A program made the position numbers and the translations under genes. Of a stretch of DNA of 64,000 bases, positions 53,484-61,722 are shown in pieces. How positions within the stretch are numbered: the first letter of the stretch is position 1; each line of letters opens with the position of its first letter. This stretch comes from Nitratireductor kimnyeongensis (GTDB lineage Bacteria > Pseudomonadota > Alphaproteobacteria > Rhizobiales > Rhizobiaceae), in NCBI RefSeq assembly GCF_019891395.1, contig NZ_CP078143.1, positions 3,051,001-3,115,000 of the forward strand. Direction: 5' to 3'. Under the pieces are notes generated by a model. That model searched no databases, was not told where the DNA came from, and saw only the letters and a program-made list of their open reading frames with translations.

Positions 53484-54716
53484 ATGACGGCGATAACCCA
53501 GAAGCTCACGTTCAAAGGCCACTCCGGTGCGGATCTCGCCGCCCGGCTCGATCTGCCCAATGGGCCAATCAGGGCCTATGCGCTCTTCGCGCACTGCTTC
53601 ACATGCTCGAAGGATTTGCTCGCTGCCCGACGCATCGCTGCCGAGCTGGCACGGGCAGGGATAGCCGTACTGCGTTTCGATTTCACGGGCCTGGGGTCAA
53701 GCGAGGGTGAGTTCGCATCGACCAATTTCTCTACCAATCTCGAGGATCTGCTCAGCGCTACGGCCTTTCTTGAAGAGCATTACGAAGCGCCGTCCGTGCT
53801 GATCGGCCATTCTCTTGGAGGAGCGGCCGTCCTTGCCATTGCCGGAAGATTGCCCTCGGTGAAGGCCGTCGCGACCATTGGTGCACCCTCAGATACGGCG
53901 CATGTGCTCAAAAATCTCGGCACGTCGCTGGAAGATATCCAGCAGGACGGTGAAGCGGAGGTCTCATTGGGGGGGCGGGCGTTTCGCGTAAAGACCCAGT
54001 TTGTCGAGGATGTCCGGTCACACAGAGTTCTGGATGCTGTCGCCGGCATGCGTAAACCGCTTCTCATCCTCCATGCTCCGCTAGACGAGATCGTCGGGAT
54101 CGACAACGCGACCCAGATTTTCCTCGCGGCGAAACACCCCAAAAGCTATATTTCACTGGATCGAGGCGATCATCTGCTGACCGGAGCTGAGGACGCTGCC
54201 TTTGCAGCGAGTGCCATCGTTGGCTGGCTTTCACGCTATTTGCCGGGCGACGAGGCGCAGGGCGCAGTGTCGATTGAGCATGTGCGTGTGATGGAGACGG
54301 GTCAGGGCACTTTCCAGAATGCCGTACAAGCCGGTAGACATCGTCTCTTTGCCGATGAACCGGAGAGTTTTGGCGGTCTGGATACCGGGCCTTCGCCTTA
54401 TGATTTCCTGTCCATCGCCCTTGGTGCCTGCACGACGATGACCTTGCGTCTCTACGCCGATCGCAAGAAGCTGGACCTGGGACGCATCAGTGTGGATGTC
54501 TCTCATAAGAAAATCCACGCCAGGGATTGCGAAGATTGCTCCCAGGCAGCGAAGGCACAGGGGCGCATCGATAGATTTGAGCGGGTTATCGATGTAGAGA
54601 AGCCCACAACACCCGAAATACGCGATAAGCTGGTCGAGATTGCCGGCAAATGTCCGGTCCACAGAACGCTCGAAAGCCTCGTTCACGTCCACACCGCGGT
54701 GCGCAGCGACGCGTGA
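53484..54716 (+). CDS. Fused alpha/beta hydrolase and OsmC-type peroxidase
   Basis: A 410-residue two-domain protein. Residues 1-255 are an alpha/beta hydrolase with nucleophile elbow GHSLGG (S114), acid D198 region (APLDEIVG) and histidine in GDHLL. Residues 270-405 are an OsmC/Ohr domain with cysteines in GACTTMTLRLYA and GKCPVHRTL, the pair used to reduce organic hydroperoxides. The fusion is known from several proteobacteria. It suggests that a hydrolysed ester or peroxide is channelled to the peroxidase, which is inference. AAAGGGA precedes the ATG. Confidence 0.92.
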   Translation: MTAITQKLTFKGHSGADLAARLDLPNGPIRAYALFAHCFTCSKDLLAARRIAAELARAGIAVLRFDFTGLGSSEGEFASTNFSTNLEDLLSATAFLEEHYEAPSVLIGHSLGGAAVLAIAGRLPSVKAVATIGAPSDTAHVLKNLGTSLEDIQQDGEAEVSLGGRAFRVKTQFVEDVRSHRVLDAVAGMRKPLLILHAPLDEIVGIDNATQIFLAAKHPKSYISLDRGDHLLTGAEDAAFAASAIVGWLSRYLPGDEAQGAVSIEHVRVMETGQGTFQNAVQAGRHRLFADEPESFGGLDTGPSPYDFLSIALGACTTMTLRLYADRKKLDLGRISVDVSHKKIHARDCEDCSQAAKAQGRIDRFERVIDVEKPTTPEIRDKLVEIAGKCPVHRTLESLVHVHTAVRSDA

Positions 54717-54844
54717 AAAAACGATGCAAACATTACGAAAATTTCATCGCCTGGAAAGGGCGTTGTAATGTACGGATTGCTATGTCGTAAGCCCACACGC
54801 GTTTGCGCGCTGAAGTGAAATTTTTCCAAGAGGATAAGGTTGCC

Positions 54845-56383
54845 ATGCATCACGACGCGGGAAACAAGGCATCGGAAAAGGGCATTGTCGGTGGAACGAA
54901 AGGGCGCCTGATGGCGACCATCGCTTCCGTCGCCATTGCCGGCGCGATAGGGCTGGGCGCGGTGACGAGCGGAACGGCGCCCGTTATGGCGGAAGCGGTT
55001 CGGCTCGATCAGCCGGTTCAGGCGCCAAGCTTTGCCGACATCGTGGAAAAGGTCTCTCCTGCAGTTGTCAGCGTACGGGTGAAGGCCGATGTCGAGATGA
55101 CATCGAACCGCGGCAACCCGGGTCTGTTCGATATGCCAGGCTTTGAAGAGCTGCCTGACGGGCATCCGCTGAAGCGCTTTTTCCGGGAGTTCCGTGGTGA
55201 TCGCGGGTTCGAGCAGGAGCGCCGATCCGAGCGCCGGCGCCCCCGTCCTGTCTCGCAGGGGTCCGGATTCTTCATTTCCGAAGATGGCTATCTTGTCACC
55301 AATAACCATGTCGTCGATGGCGGTAGCAACTTTACCGTCGTCATGGATGATGGCACGGAGATCGACGCCAAGCTCATCGGAACCGACCCGCGAACCGACC
55401 TTGCCGTGCTGAAAGTCGAAGAGGAGCGCAAGTTCACCTATGTCGACTTTGCCGATGACGAGAAGGTCCGGGTGGGTGACTGGGTCGTCGCCGTCGGCAA
55501 TCCTTTTGGCCTCGGCGGTACCGTAACGGCGGGCATTGTCTCTGCCCGCGGCCGTGACATCGGCGCCGGGCCGTATGACGACTTCATCCAGATTGACGCG
55601 GCCGTGAACCGCGGCAACTCCGGTGGTCCAGCCTTCAATCTCAGTGGCGAAGTCGTCGGCATCAACACTGCAATCTTCTCGCCGTCGGGTGGCAATGTCG
55701 GCATCGCGTTCGCCATACCCGCCTCGGTGGCAAAACAGGTTGTGGGCGATCTGATCGAGGACGGTACGGTTGAGCGCGGTTGGCTCGGCGTGCAGATCCA
55801 GCCGGTCTCCAAGGATATCGCTGAATCTGTTGGCCTTGACGAGGAAAAAGGTGCGCTTGTCGCCGATGCACAGGAAGGTGAACCGGCAGCCAAAGCGGGC
55901 ATCCGCTCCGGCGACATCATCATCGCCGTGGACGAGAAGCCCGTCGCATCGCCAAAGGAACTCGCTCGTCTAATCGCCGGGTTTGCTCCGGGGAATGAGG
56001 TCGACGTGACGGTATGGCGCGACGGTGAAACGGAGAATGTCAAGGTGACGCTCTCCGAGATGCCGGGTGTGGAGACGATGGCTTCTGCGCGCGACAACAC
56101 CCCGTCGGCCACCGTGGATGCTCAATTTGGCCTGAAGGTCACACCGGCAGAGGATGGTGATGGCCTGGTGGTGACGGATGTCGAACCAGACAGCCCGGCC
56201 GATGATCGCGGTATCCGCCCGGGCGATATCATTCGCGCCGTCAATTCCCAGAAGGTGAAAACGGGCAAAGATGTCGAAAACGCGGTCGCTGCTGCCGTAA
56301 AAGCAGGGCGGAAAGCCGTTCTCGTGCAGATCGAGCGCGACGAGGCTAGCCGCTTTGTTGCCCTTCCGACCAGCGAAGGCTGA
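54845..56383 (+). CDS. degP: Periplasmic serine protease/chaperone DegP (Do family)
   Basis: A 512-residue HtrA-family protease. An N-terminal signal or anchor (about 22-48) is followed by a trypsin-like domain with triad H155 (TNNHVV), D185 (TDLAV) and S259 (GNSGG), then two PDZ domains (about 300-390 and 410-505). An acidic and basic loop (SERRRPRPVSQ) precedes the catalytic domain. It degrades or refolds damaged envelope proteins. The ATG at 54845 has AAGG five bases upstream; an ATG at 54803 would add 14 residues. A two-component pair follows, as in rhizobial genomes. Confidence 0.94.
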   Translation: MHHDAGNKASEKGIVGGTKGRLMATIASVAIAGAIGLGAVTSGTAPVMAEAVRLDQPVQAPSFADIVEKVSPAVVSVRVKADVEMTSNRGNPGLFDMPGFEELPDGHPLKRFFREFRGDRGFEQERRSERRRPRPVSQGSGFFISEDGYLVTNNHVVDGGSNFTVVMDDGTEIDAKLIGTDPRTDLAVLKVEEERKFTYVDFADDEKVRVGDWVVAVGNPFGLGGTVTAGIVSARGRDIGAGPYDDFIQIDAAVNRGNSGGPAFNLSGEVVGINTAIFSPSGGNVGIAFAIPASVAKQVVGDLIEDGTVERGWLGVQIQPVSKDIAESVGLDEEKGALVADAQEGEPAAKAGIRSGDIIIAVDEKPVASPKELARLIAGFAPGNEVDVTVWRDGETENVKVTLSEMPGVETMASARDNTPSATVDAQFGLKVTPAEDGDGLVVTDVEPDSPADDRGIRPGDIIRAVNSQKVKTGKDVENAVAAAVKAGRKAVLVQIERDEASRFVALPTSEG

Positions 56384-56396
56384 TCATCCTGACATT

Positions 56397-56428
56397 CCGG
56401 TTCCCCCCAGTTTCTTCGGGGGAGCCGG
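56397..56428 (+). terminator. Hairpin between degP and the downstream response regulator
   Basis: CCGGTTCCCCC and GGGGGAGCCGG form an 11-bp stem (one wobble) with a loop of about 10 bases. No T tract follows directly; TTTT occurs about 20 bases later. It may only reduce read-through from degP into the two-component genes. Confidence 0.45.
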
Positions 56429-56485
56429 AGTTCGGGCGGGGTTTTCGTGAAGACGTTTTATCGGTGAGCGGATTATATCGACCGT

Positions 56486-57157
56486 ATGAAGATTCTTGTC
56501 ATAGAAGACGATCGGGAAGCGGCGGACTATCTCAAGAACGCTCTCGCCGAAGCCGGTCATACCGCAGACATTGCTCGCGACGGTGACAGCGGCTTTTCCA
56601 TGGCCGAGACCGGTATCTATGACGTCTTCGTCGTTGACCGGATGCTGCCGCGGCGTGATGGCCTTTCCATTATCGCAGAATTGCGGGAGGGCGGCGACGA
56701 CACGCCCGCACTCATCCTCTCGGCGCTTGGGGAGGTCGATGATCGTGTGACAGGCCTGCGCGCGGGTGGCGACGACTATCTGACCAAGCCCTACGCCTTC
56801 TCCGAGCTGCTGGCTCGCATCGAAGTGCTGCGCCGGCGGGCGGGGACCAAGGATGTCGAAACCGTTTACAATGTGGGGGACCTCGAGCTCGATCGACTGT
56901 CGCACACGGTGCGCCGCGCCGGTCAGGAAATCATCCTCCAGCCGCGCGAGTTCCGCCTCCTCGAATACATGATGCGCCATGCCGGACAGGTGGTGACCCG
57001 GACCATGCTTCTGGAGAACGTCTGGGATTATCATTTTGATCCTCAGACCAATGTCATCGACGTTCATATCTCGCGTCTGCGCGGCAAGATCGAGAAAGGC
57101 TTTGACAAGCCATTGCTTCACACGGTGCGTGGCGCCGGCTACATGCTGAAGGACTGA
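56486..57157 (+). CDS. OmpR/CzcR-type response regulator
   Basis: A 223-residue regulator with receiver phospho-acceptor D51, acidic D8/D9 pocket and TKPY lysine, plus a winged-helix effector (about 125-222, HISRLRGKIEKGF and VRGAGYMLKD). It pairs with the kinase gene whose ATG overlaps its stop. The location behind degP suggests an envelope-stress or metal-response system. The actual stimulus is unknown. Confidence 0.9.
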   Translation: MKILVIEDDREAADYLKNALAEAGHTADIARDGDSGFSMAETGIYDVFVVDRMLPRRDGLSIIAELREGGDDTPALILSALGEVDDRVTGLRAGGDDYLTKPYAFSELLARIEVLRRRAGTKDVETVYNVGDLELDRLSHTVRRAGQEIILQPREFRLLEYMMRHAGQVVTRTMLLENVWDYHFDPQTNVIDVHISRLRGKIEKGFDKPLLHTVRGAGYMLKD

Positions 57158-58617
57158 TGGCGCGGCTTCTATCTATCCTCAACACGACTGCGGCGCGTCT
57201 CTCCGCGCTCTATCTGATCCTGTTTGCCGTCTGTGCCACGTTTCTGGTCATCTACATGACCTCGCTTTCGGCCCGCATGCTGGTCACGCAGACACGCGAA
57301 GCGATCAATGAGGAGGTGCGCGGTCTCGATCGCGCCTATCGCCGCGGCGGGTTGCCCTTACTCGTTCGGGTCATCGAATCGCGCGCGCGGCAGCCCGGCG
57401 CCAATCTCTATCTCCTCGCCGACGCCAATGGGCGGATTCTCTCCGGCAATGTGGAAAGCCTGCAACCGGGCGTGCTCGACGTGATGGGCTGGACCGAGAG
57501 CCCGTTCACCTATAACCGGTTTGGAGAGGGCGAGGCCCGTCTCGAACCACGGGCGAACAGTGGCGAGCACAGGGCGATGGCGGTCGTCTTTCGTCTGCCC
57601 AATCAGGTCATCGTCATGGTCGGACGGGATCTGGGCGAACCTGAGAAATTCCGTAGCGTGATGCAGCGCGCCCTTGTCGTCACGCTTGCCATCATGTGTG
57701 CGGGTGCGCTGCTGATCTGGTATTTTGTCGGGCGCCGTGCGTTGAAGCGCATCGACCGCGTGTCGGAAGCAAGCCGCAGCATCATGGGTGGTGATCTGAA
57801 CAGGCGATTGCCTGTTTCGGGAGCGGGTGACGAGTTTGATCGTCTTTCGGACAATCTGAACAAGATGCTGGATCGTATCGCAGCCTTGAACGAAGGGCTG
57901 CGGGAAGTTTCCGACAACATCGCTCATGACCTCAAGACACCTTTGACGCGTCTGCGCAACAGGGCGGAAGCCGCGCTTGCGGGCAAACCGGAAACAGCAG
58001 ACTATCGCGCTGCGCTGGAGCGCACGATCGCAGAGTCGGACCAGCTTATCCGCACCTTCAACGCCATTTTGATGATTTCCCGGCTTGAGGCGGGATATTC
58101 CGCCGAGGCCACCTCGACCATCGATCTGCATGCCATCCTGGCAGACGTGGTCGAACTCTACGAAGCACTTGCCGAAGAACAGGGCGTGGCGCTTGAAGCT
58201 GAGGCCAATGGGGCCGTGACAATGCAGGGCAATCGTGAACTCATCGGGCAGGCCCTGTCGAACATCGTCGACAATGCGATCAAGTATTCGGCGGGGTTTG
58301 ACAAAAATCCGGCGGTGCGGGTTTCTCTCCAAAGCGGTCCTTCCGAAATTCGGCTGACGGTGCGCGACAATGGTCCAGGTGTGCCCGACGCGGATCGCCG
58401 CCGCGTGACTGAACGTTTCGTGCGTCTTGAGGAAAGCCGCACTCAACCGGGTTCTGGCCTTGGTCTCAGCCTTGCCAAGGCTGTCATGACATTCCATGGT
58501 GGGCGTCTTGAACTCGCCGATAACGACCCCGGTCTCGTCGTGACAATGGTCTTTCCCGTTGAACTTTCAAAACGGAAAATTGACACGGTCTTCAGGAAGC
58601 GCGAAGCCTCCGATTGA
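57157..58617 (+). CDS. Sensor histidine kinase partner of the degP-linked regulator
   Basis: A 486-residue kinase with two transmembrane helices (about 14-35 and 172-192) around a periplasmic sensor of about 135 residues. A HAMP domain (about 193-245), H257 in NIAHDLKTPLTRL and an ATPase domain (NIVDNAIKYS, DNGPG, GSGLGLSLAK) follow. It overlaps the regulator gene by one base. The end of the gene is followed within 50 bases by glnE. Confidence 0.9.
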   Translation: MARLLSILNTTAARLSALYLILFAVCATFLVIYMTSLSARMLVTQTREAINEEVRGLDRAYRRGGLPLLVRVIESRARQPGANLYLLADANGRILSGNVESLQPGVLDVMGWTESPFTYNRFGEGEARLEPRANSGEHRAMAVVFRLPNQVIVMVGRDLGEPEKFRSVMQRALVVTLAIMCAGALLIWYFVGRRALKRIDRVSEASRSIMGGDLNRRLPVSGAGDEFDRLSDNLNKMLDRIAALNEGLREVSDNIAHDLKTPLTRLRNRAEAALAGKPETADYRAALERTIAESDQLIRTFNAILMISRLEAGYSAEATSTIDLHAILADVVELYEALAEEQGVALEAEANGAVTMQGNRELIGQALSNIVDNAIKYSAGFDKNPAVRVSLQSGPSEIRLTVRDNGPGVPDADRRRVTERFVRLEESRTQPGSGLGLSLAKAVMTFHGGRLELADNDPGLVVTMVFPVELSKRKIDTVFRKREASD

Positions 58618-58661
58618 CGTGGCCGGGCGAGCGGAAATGCTTGACCGAAGAGGGGGCCTTG

Positions 58662-61619
58662 ATGGGGCGTGATGCGGTTGCCGACGGAAGTCTTTGGTTT
58701 GGAGTGCCGGTCCTTGTTTTGAAGCCGGTGGATCAGGACGAGGCTGCCGAAGCGCTTGAGATGGTCCGCGAAGCGGCTGAAGATGCTCAATGCGAACGCC
58801 TCTGTGACCTGCTTGAAAGCAACACCGAATTAACGGGTTTTCTCTCGGCGGTGTTCGAGCTTTCACCGTTCCTGCGAGATTGTGCACGCCGCAATCCACA
58901 CGCTCTTGAATCCCTGTTCGAAGCGTCAGCGGACGATCGCCTCAACATGTTGTTTGAGCGCATCGATGCGAGTGCCTTTGCCGAGGAGCAGAGCGAAAGT
59001 GGGCAGATGAAGGCGCTGCGCGACCTCAAGGCGGAGGCGCATTTTCTCATCGCGCTATGCAGGCTCGCCGATGTCGCCAATACCGCCAGAACGACCGAGC
59101 GTCTGAGCGTACTTGCGGACAAATGCATCCGTGCCGCCGTTAATTTTTTGCTTCTCGACGCGGATCGGGCAGGAAAACTGAAACTTCCCGATCGAACCAA
59201 ACCGGCAGAAGGCAGCGGCTGGATCCTGCTTGGCATGGGCAAGCTTGGTGCCAATGAGCTGAACTTCTCGTCCGATATCGACCTGATTGTTCTGGTTGAC
59301 CCACACGCGCCGGCCATTGTCGAGGCCTATGAGGCCATCGACCTTTTTGTTCGCCTGACCCGTAGGTTGGTGCGCATCCTTCAGGACCGGACAGAGCATG
59401 GCTATGTTTTCCGCACCGACTTGCGGCTACGCCCCGATCCGGGGTCCACGCCGCTGGCGATACCTGTCGAGGCGGCGCTGCACTATTATGAAAGCCGCGG
59501 CCAAAACTGGGAACGGGCTGCGATGATCAAGGCCCGGCCGATTGCCGGCGACCTTTCGGCGGGCGAAAGCTTTTTGAAAGAGCTGCAACCCTATGTATGG
59601 CGAAAATATCTGGACTATGCGGCCATTGCCGATGTCCATTCCATCAAGCGCCAGATCCATGCGCACAAGGGTCATGGGGCCGTGGCGGTGCGTGGCCATA
59701 ATGTCAAGCTCGGGCGGGGCGGTATCCGCGAGATCGAGTTTTTTGTTCAAACCCAACAATTGATCGCCGGCGGCCGTTTCCCGGAGTTGCGGGGACGGCG
59801 CACTGTCTCCATGCTGGAAGAACTCGCCCGTTGCGGCTGGATTGACGAGGAAGCGAGGGAGGCGCTGACGCGCCAATACTGGTTCCTGCGTGATGTCGAG
59901 CACGCATTGCAAATGGTGGCGGACGAGCAGACGCATACGCTCCCCGAAGACGATGATGAACTGGAGCGGATCGCGCATCTGCTCGCCTTCGAGGATGCAG
60001 AAGCGTTTTCAGAAGCCTTCCGCGAAAGCCTCCGCCTGGTCGAACAGCATTATGCGGACCTGTTCGAGACAGCGCCTCAGCTTTCGCGCGGCGTTGGCAA
60101 TCTGGTCTTCACCGGCGATGTGGACGATCCGGGCACGCTGGAAACGTTGAGCGAACTCGGCTTCGAACGGCCAAGCGACATGTGCCGCGTGATCCGAGGG
60201 TGGCATTATGGTCGTTACCGCGCAACGCAATCGGCAGAGGCACGCGAGCGCCTGACGGAATTGACGCCCGCGCTTCTGGAGGCTTTTGGAAGCACCCGCC
60301 GCGCCGACGAGGCACTGTTGCGCTTTGATACGTTTCTGGCCGGACTGCCGGCCGGTATTCAGCTTTTCTCATTGCTGCAATCCAATCCAGCGTTGCTCAA
60401 CATGGTGGTCAGCATCATGGGCGCCGCGCCACGCCTCGCAGCCATCATCACGAAGCGACCACATGTCTTTGACGGGCTTCTGGACCCCGCACTTTTGTCC
60501 GAGCTTCCCGACCGGGCGTATCTTTCCGAGCGGCTTCAAGCCTTTCTGGCGAGCGCCCGGATTTACGAGGAGATCCTGGACCGGTTGCGCATTTTCGCAG
60601 CCGAGCAGAAGTTTCTGATCGGCATCCGGCTCCTTACCGGAGCCATCGATGCCGCGCGGGCCGGCAAGGCGTTTTCAGATCTTGCGGACCTCACGGTGGA
60701 GGCAGCCCTCGAAGCGGTGGTGGAAAACTTCGCCGAGCGTCATGGGCGGATAGTCGGCGGGCGTGTTGCCATCCTTGGCATGGGCAAACTCGGCAGCCGC
60801 GAACTGACGGCAGGGTCGGATATAGATCTGATCCTGCTCTATGATCACGACGAGGCAGCCGATTACTCGGACGGGCAAAAGCCGCTGGCCCCCTCCGAGT
60901 ACTACACGCGTCTAACCCAGAGGTTGATTGCCGCGGTTTCGGCGCCGACAGCGGAAGGGGTGCTCTACGAGCTGGACCTGCGGCTTCGTCCGTCAGGCAA
61001 CAAGGGGCCGGTCGCCACTCATATAGACGCCTTCGCGCGCTATCAGCGCAACGACGCCTGGACCTGGGAGCATATGGCGCTCACGCGTGCACGGGCCTTC
61101 GCTGGCGACCGGGCGTTGATCGAACGTGTGGAGACGGAGGTGCACGACATCCTTGCTCTGCCGCGCGACACACCGACAATTAGCAACGAGGCAGCGGAGA
61201 TGCGCCGGCTCCTGGAGGAGGAGAAGCCTGCTCGCGACGTCTGGGACCTGAAGCTTGTGCCGGGCGGCCTCATCGATCTGGAGTTTATCGCGCAGGTGGC
61301 CGTGCTGACCAGAAACACCCGGGTCAAGAGCGAGACGACCGCCACCGGTGAGGTGCTGTCTTCCCTGTCGGAGGCGTTTTGCGCACCTCAGGCGCGACAG
61401 GAACTCGTGGACGCGCATCAACTCTATATGACGCTCACGCAGACCACGCGGCTTTGCCTCGAAGGCGGCTTTGACCCGGATGAAGCGCCGCCCGGCTTTG
61501 CCGATCTCATGTTGCGACAGACCGATCTGCCGGAACTGGGCATTTTGGAGGCGCATGTGGAGGAGACGGCGGGGAGGGTGCGCCGGCTGTTTGCGGAACT
61601 GGTCGGATCAGTCGCTTAG
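58662..61619 (+). CDS. glnE: Glutamine synthetase adenylyltransferase/adenylyl-removing enzyme
   Basis: A 985-residue bifunctional enzyme that adenylylates glutamine synthetase when nitrogen is plentiful and deadenylylates it when scarce, under PII control. It has two nucleotidyltransferase domains with the motif G-x4-LG-x2-EL-x4-SDIDL: GMGKLGANELNFSSDIDL in the N-terminal (removing) half and GMGKLGSRELTAGSDIDL in the C-terminal (transferring) half, joined by helical regions. GGGGG precedes the ATG at 58662; a TTG at 58614 overlapping the kinase stop is less likely. Confidence 0.95.
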   Translation: MGRDAVADGSLWFGVPVLVLKPVDQDEAAEALEMVREAAEDAQCERLCDLLESNTELTGFLSAVFELSPFLRDCARRNPHALESLFEASADDRLNMLFERIDASAFAEEQSESGQMKALRDLKAEAHFLIALCRLADVANTARTTERLSVLADKCIRAAVNFLLLDADRAGKLKLPDRTKPAEGSGWILLGMGKLGANELNFSSDIDLIVLVDPHAPAIVEAYEAIDLFVRLTRRLVRILQDRTEHGYVFRTDLRLRPDPGSTPLAIPVEAALHYYESRGQNWERAAMIKARPIAGDLSAGESFLKELQPYVWRKYLDYAAIADVHSIKRQIHAHKGHGAVAVRGHNVKLGRGGIREIEFFVQTQQLIAGGRFPELRGRRTVSMLEELARCGWIDEEAREALTRQYWFLRDVEHALQMVADEQTHTLPEDDDELERIAHLLAFEDAEAFSEAFRESLRLVEQHYADLFETAPQLSRGVGNLVFTGDVDDPGTLETLSELGFERPSDMCRVIRGWHYGRYRATQSAEARERLTELTPALLEAFGSTRRADEALLRFDTFLAGLPAGIQLFSLLQSNPALLNMVVSIMGAAPRLAAIITKRPHVFDGLLDPALLSELPDRAYLSERLQAFLASARIYEEILDRLRIFAAEQKFLIGIRLLTGAIDAARAGKAFSDLADLTVEAALEAVVENFAERHGRIVGGRVAILGMGKLGSRELTAGSDIDLILLYDHDEAADYSDGQKPLAPSEYYTRLTQRLIAAVSAPTAEGVLYELDLRLRPSGNKGPVATHIDAFARYQRNDAWTWEHMALTRARAFAGDRALIERVETEVHDILALPRDTPTISNEAAEMRRLLEEEKPARDVWDLKLVPGGLIDLEFIAQVAVLTRNTRVKSETTATGEVLSSLSEAFCAPQARQELVDAHQLYMTLTQTTRLCLEGGFDPDEAPPGFADLMLRQTDLPELGILEAHVEETAGRVRRLFAELVGSVA

Positions 61620-61722
61620 ATCGCCGTGCATCCGTTCGAAGGCACAAAGGACGATGCAAACTATTGATGGAGCAACGGAATATTCCGAAAGCCGATGCCC
61701 TTTTTCGATCCGATGCTCCAAC

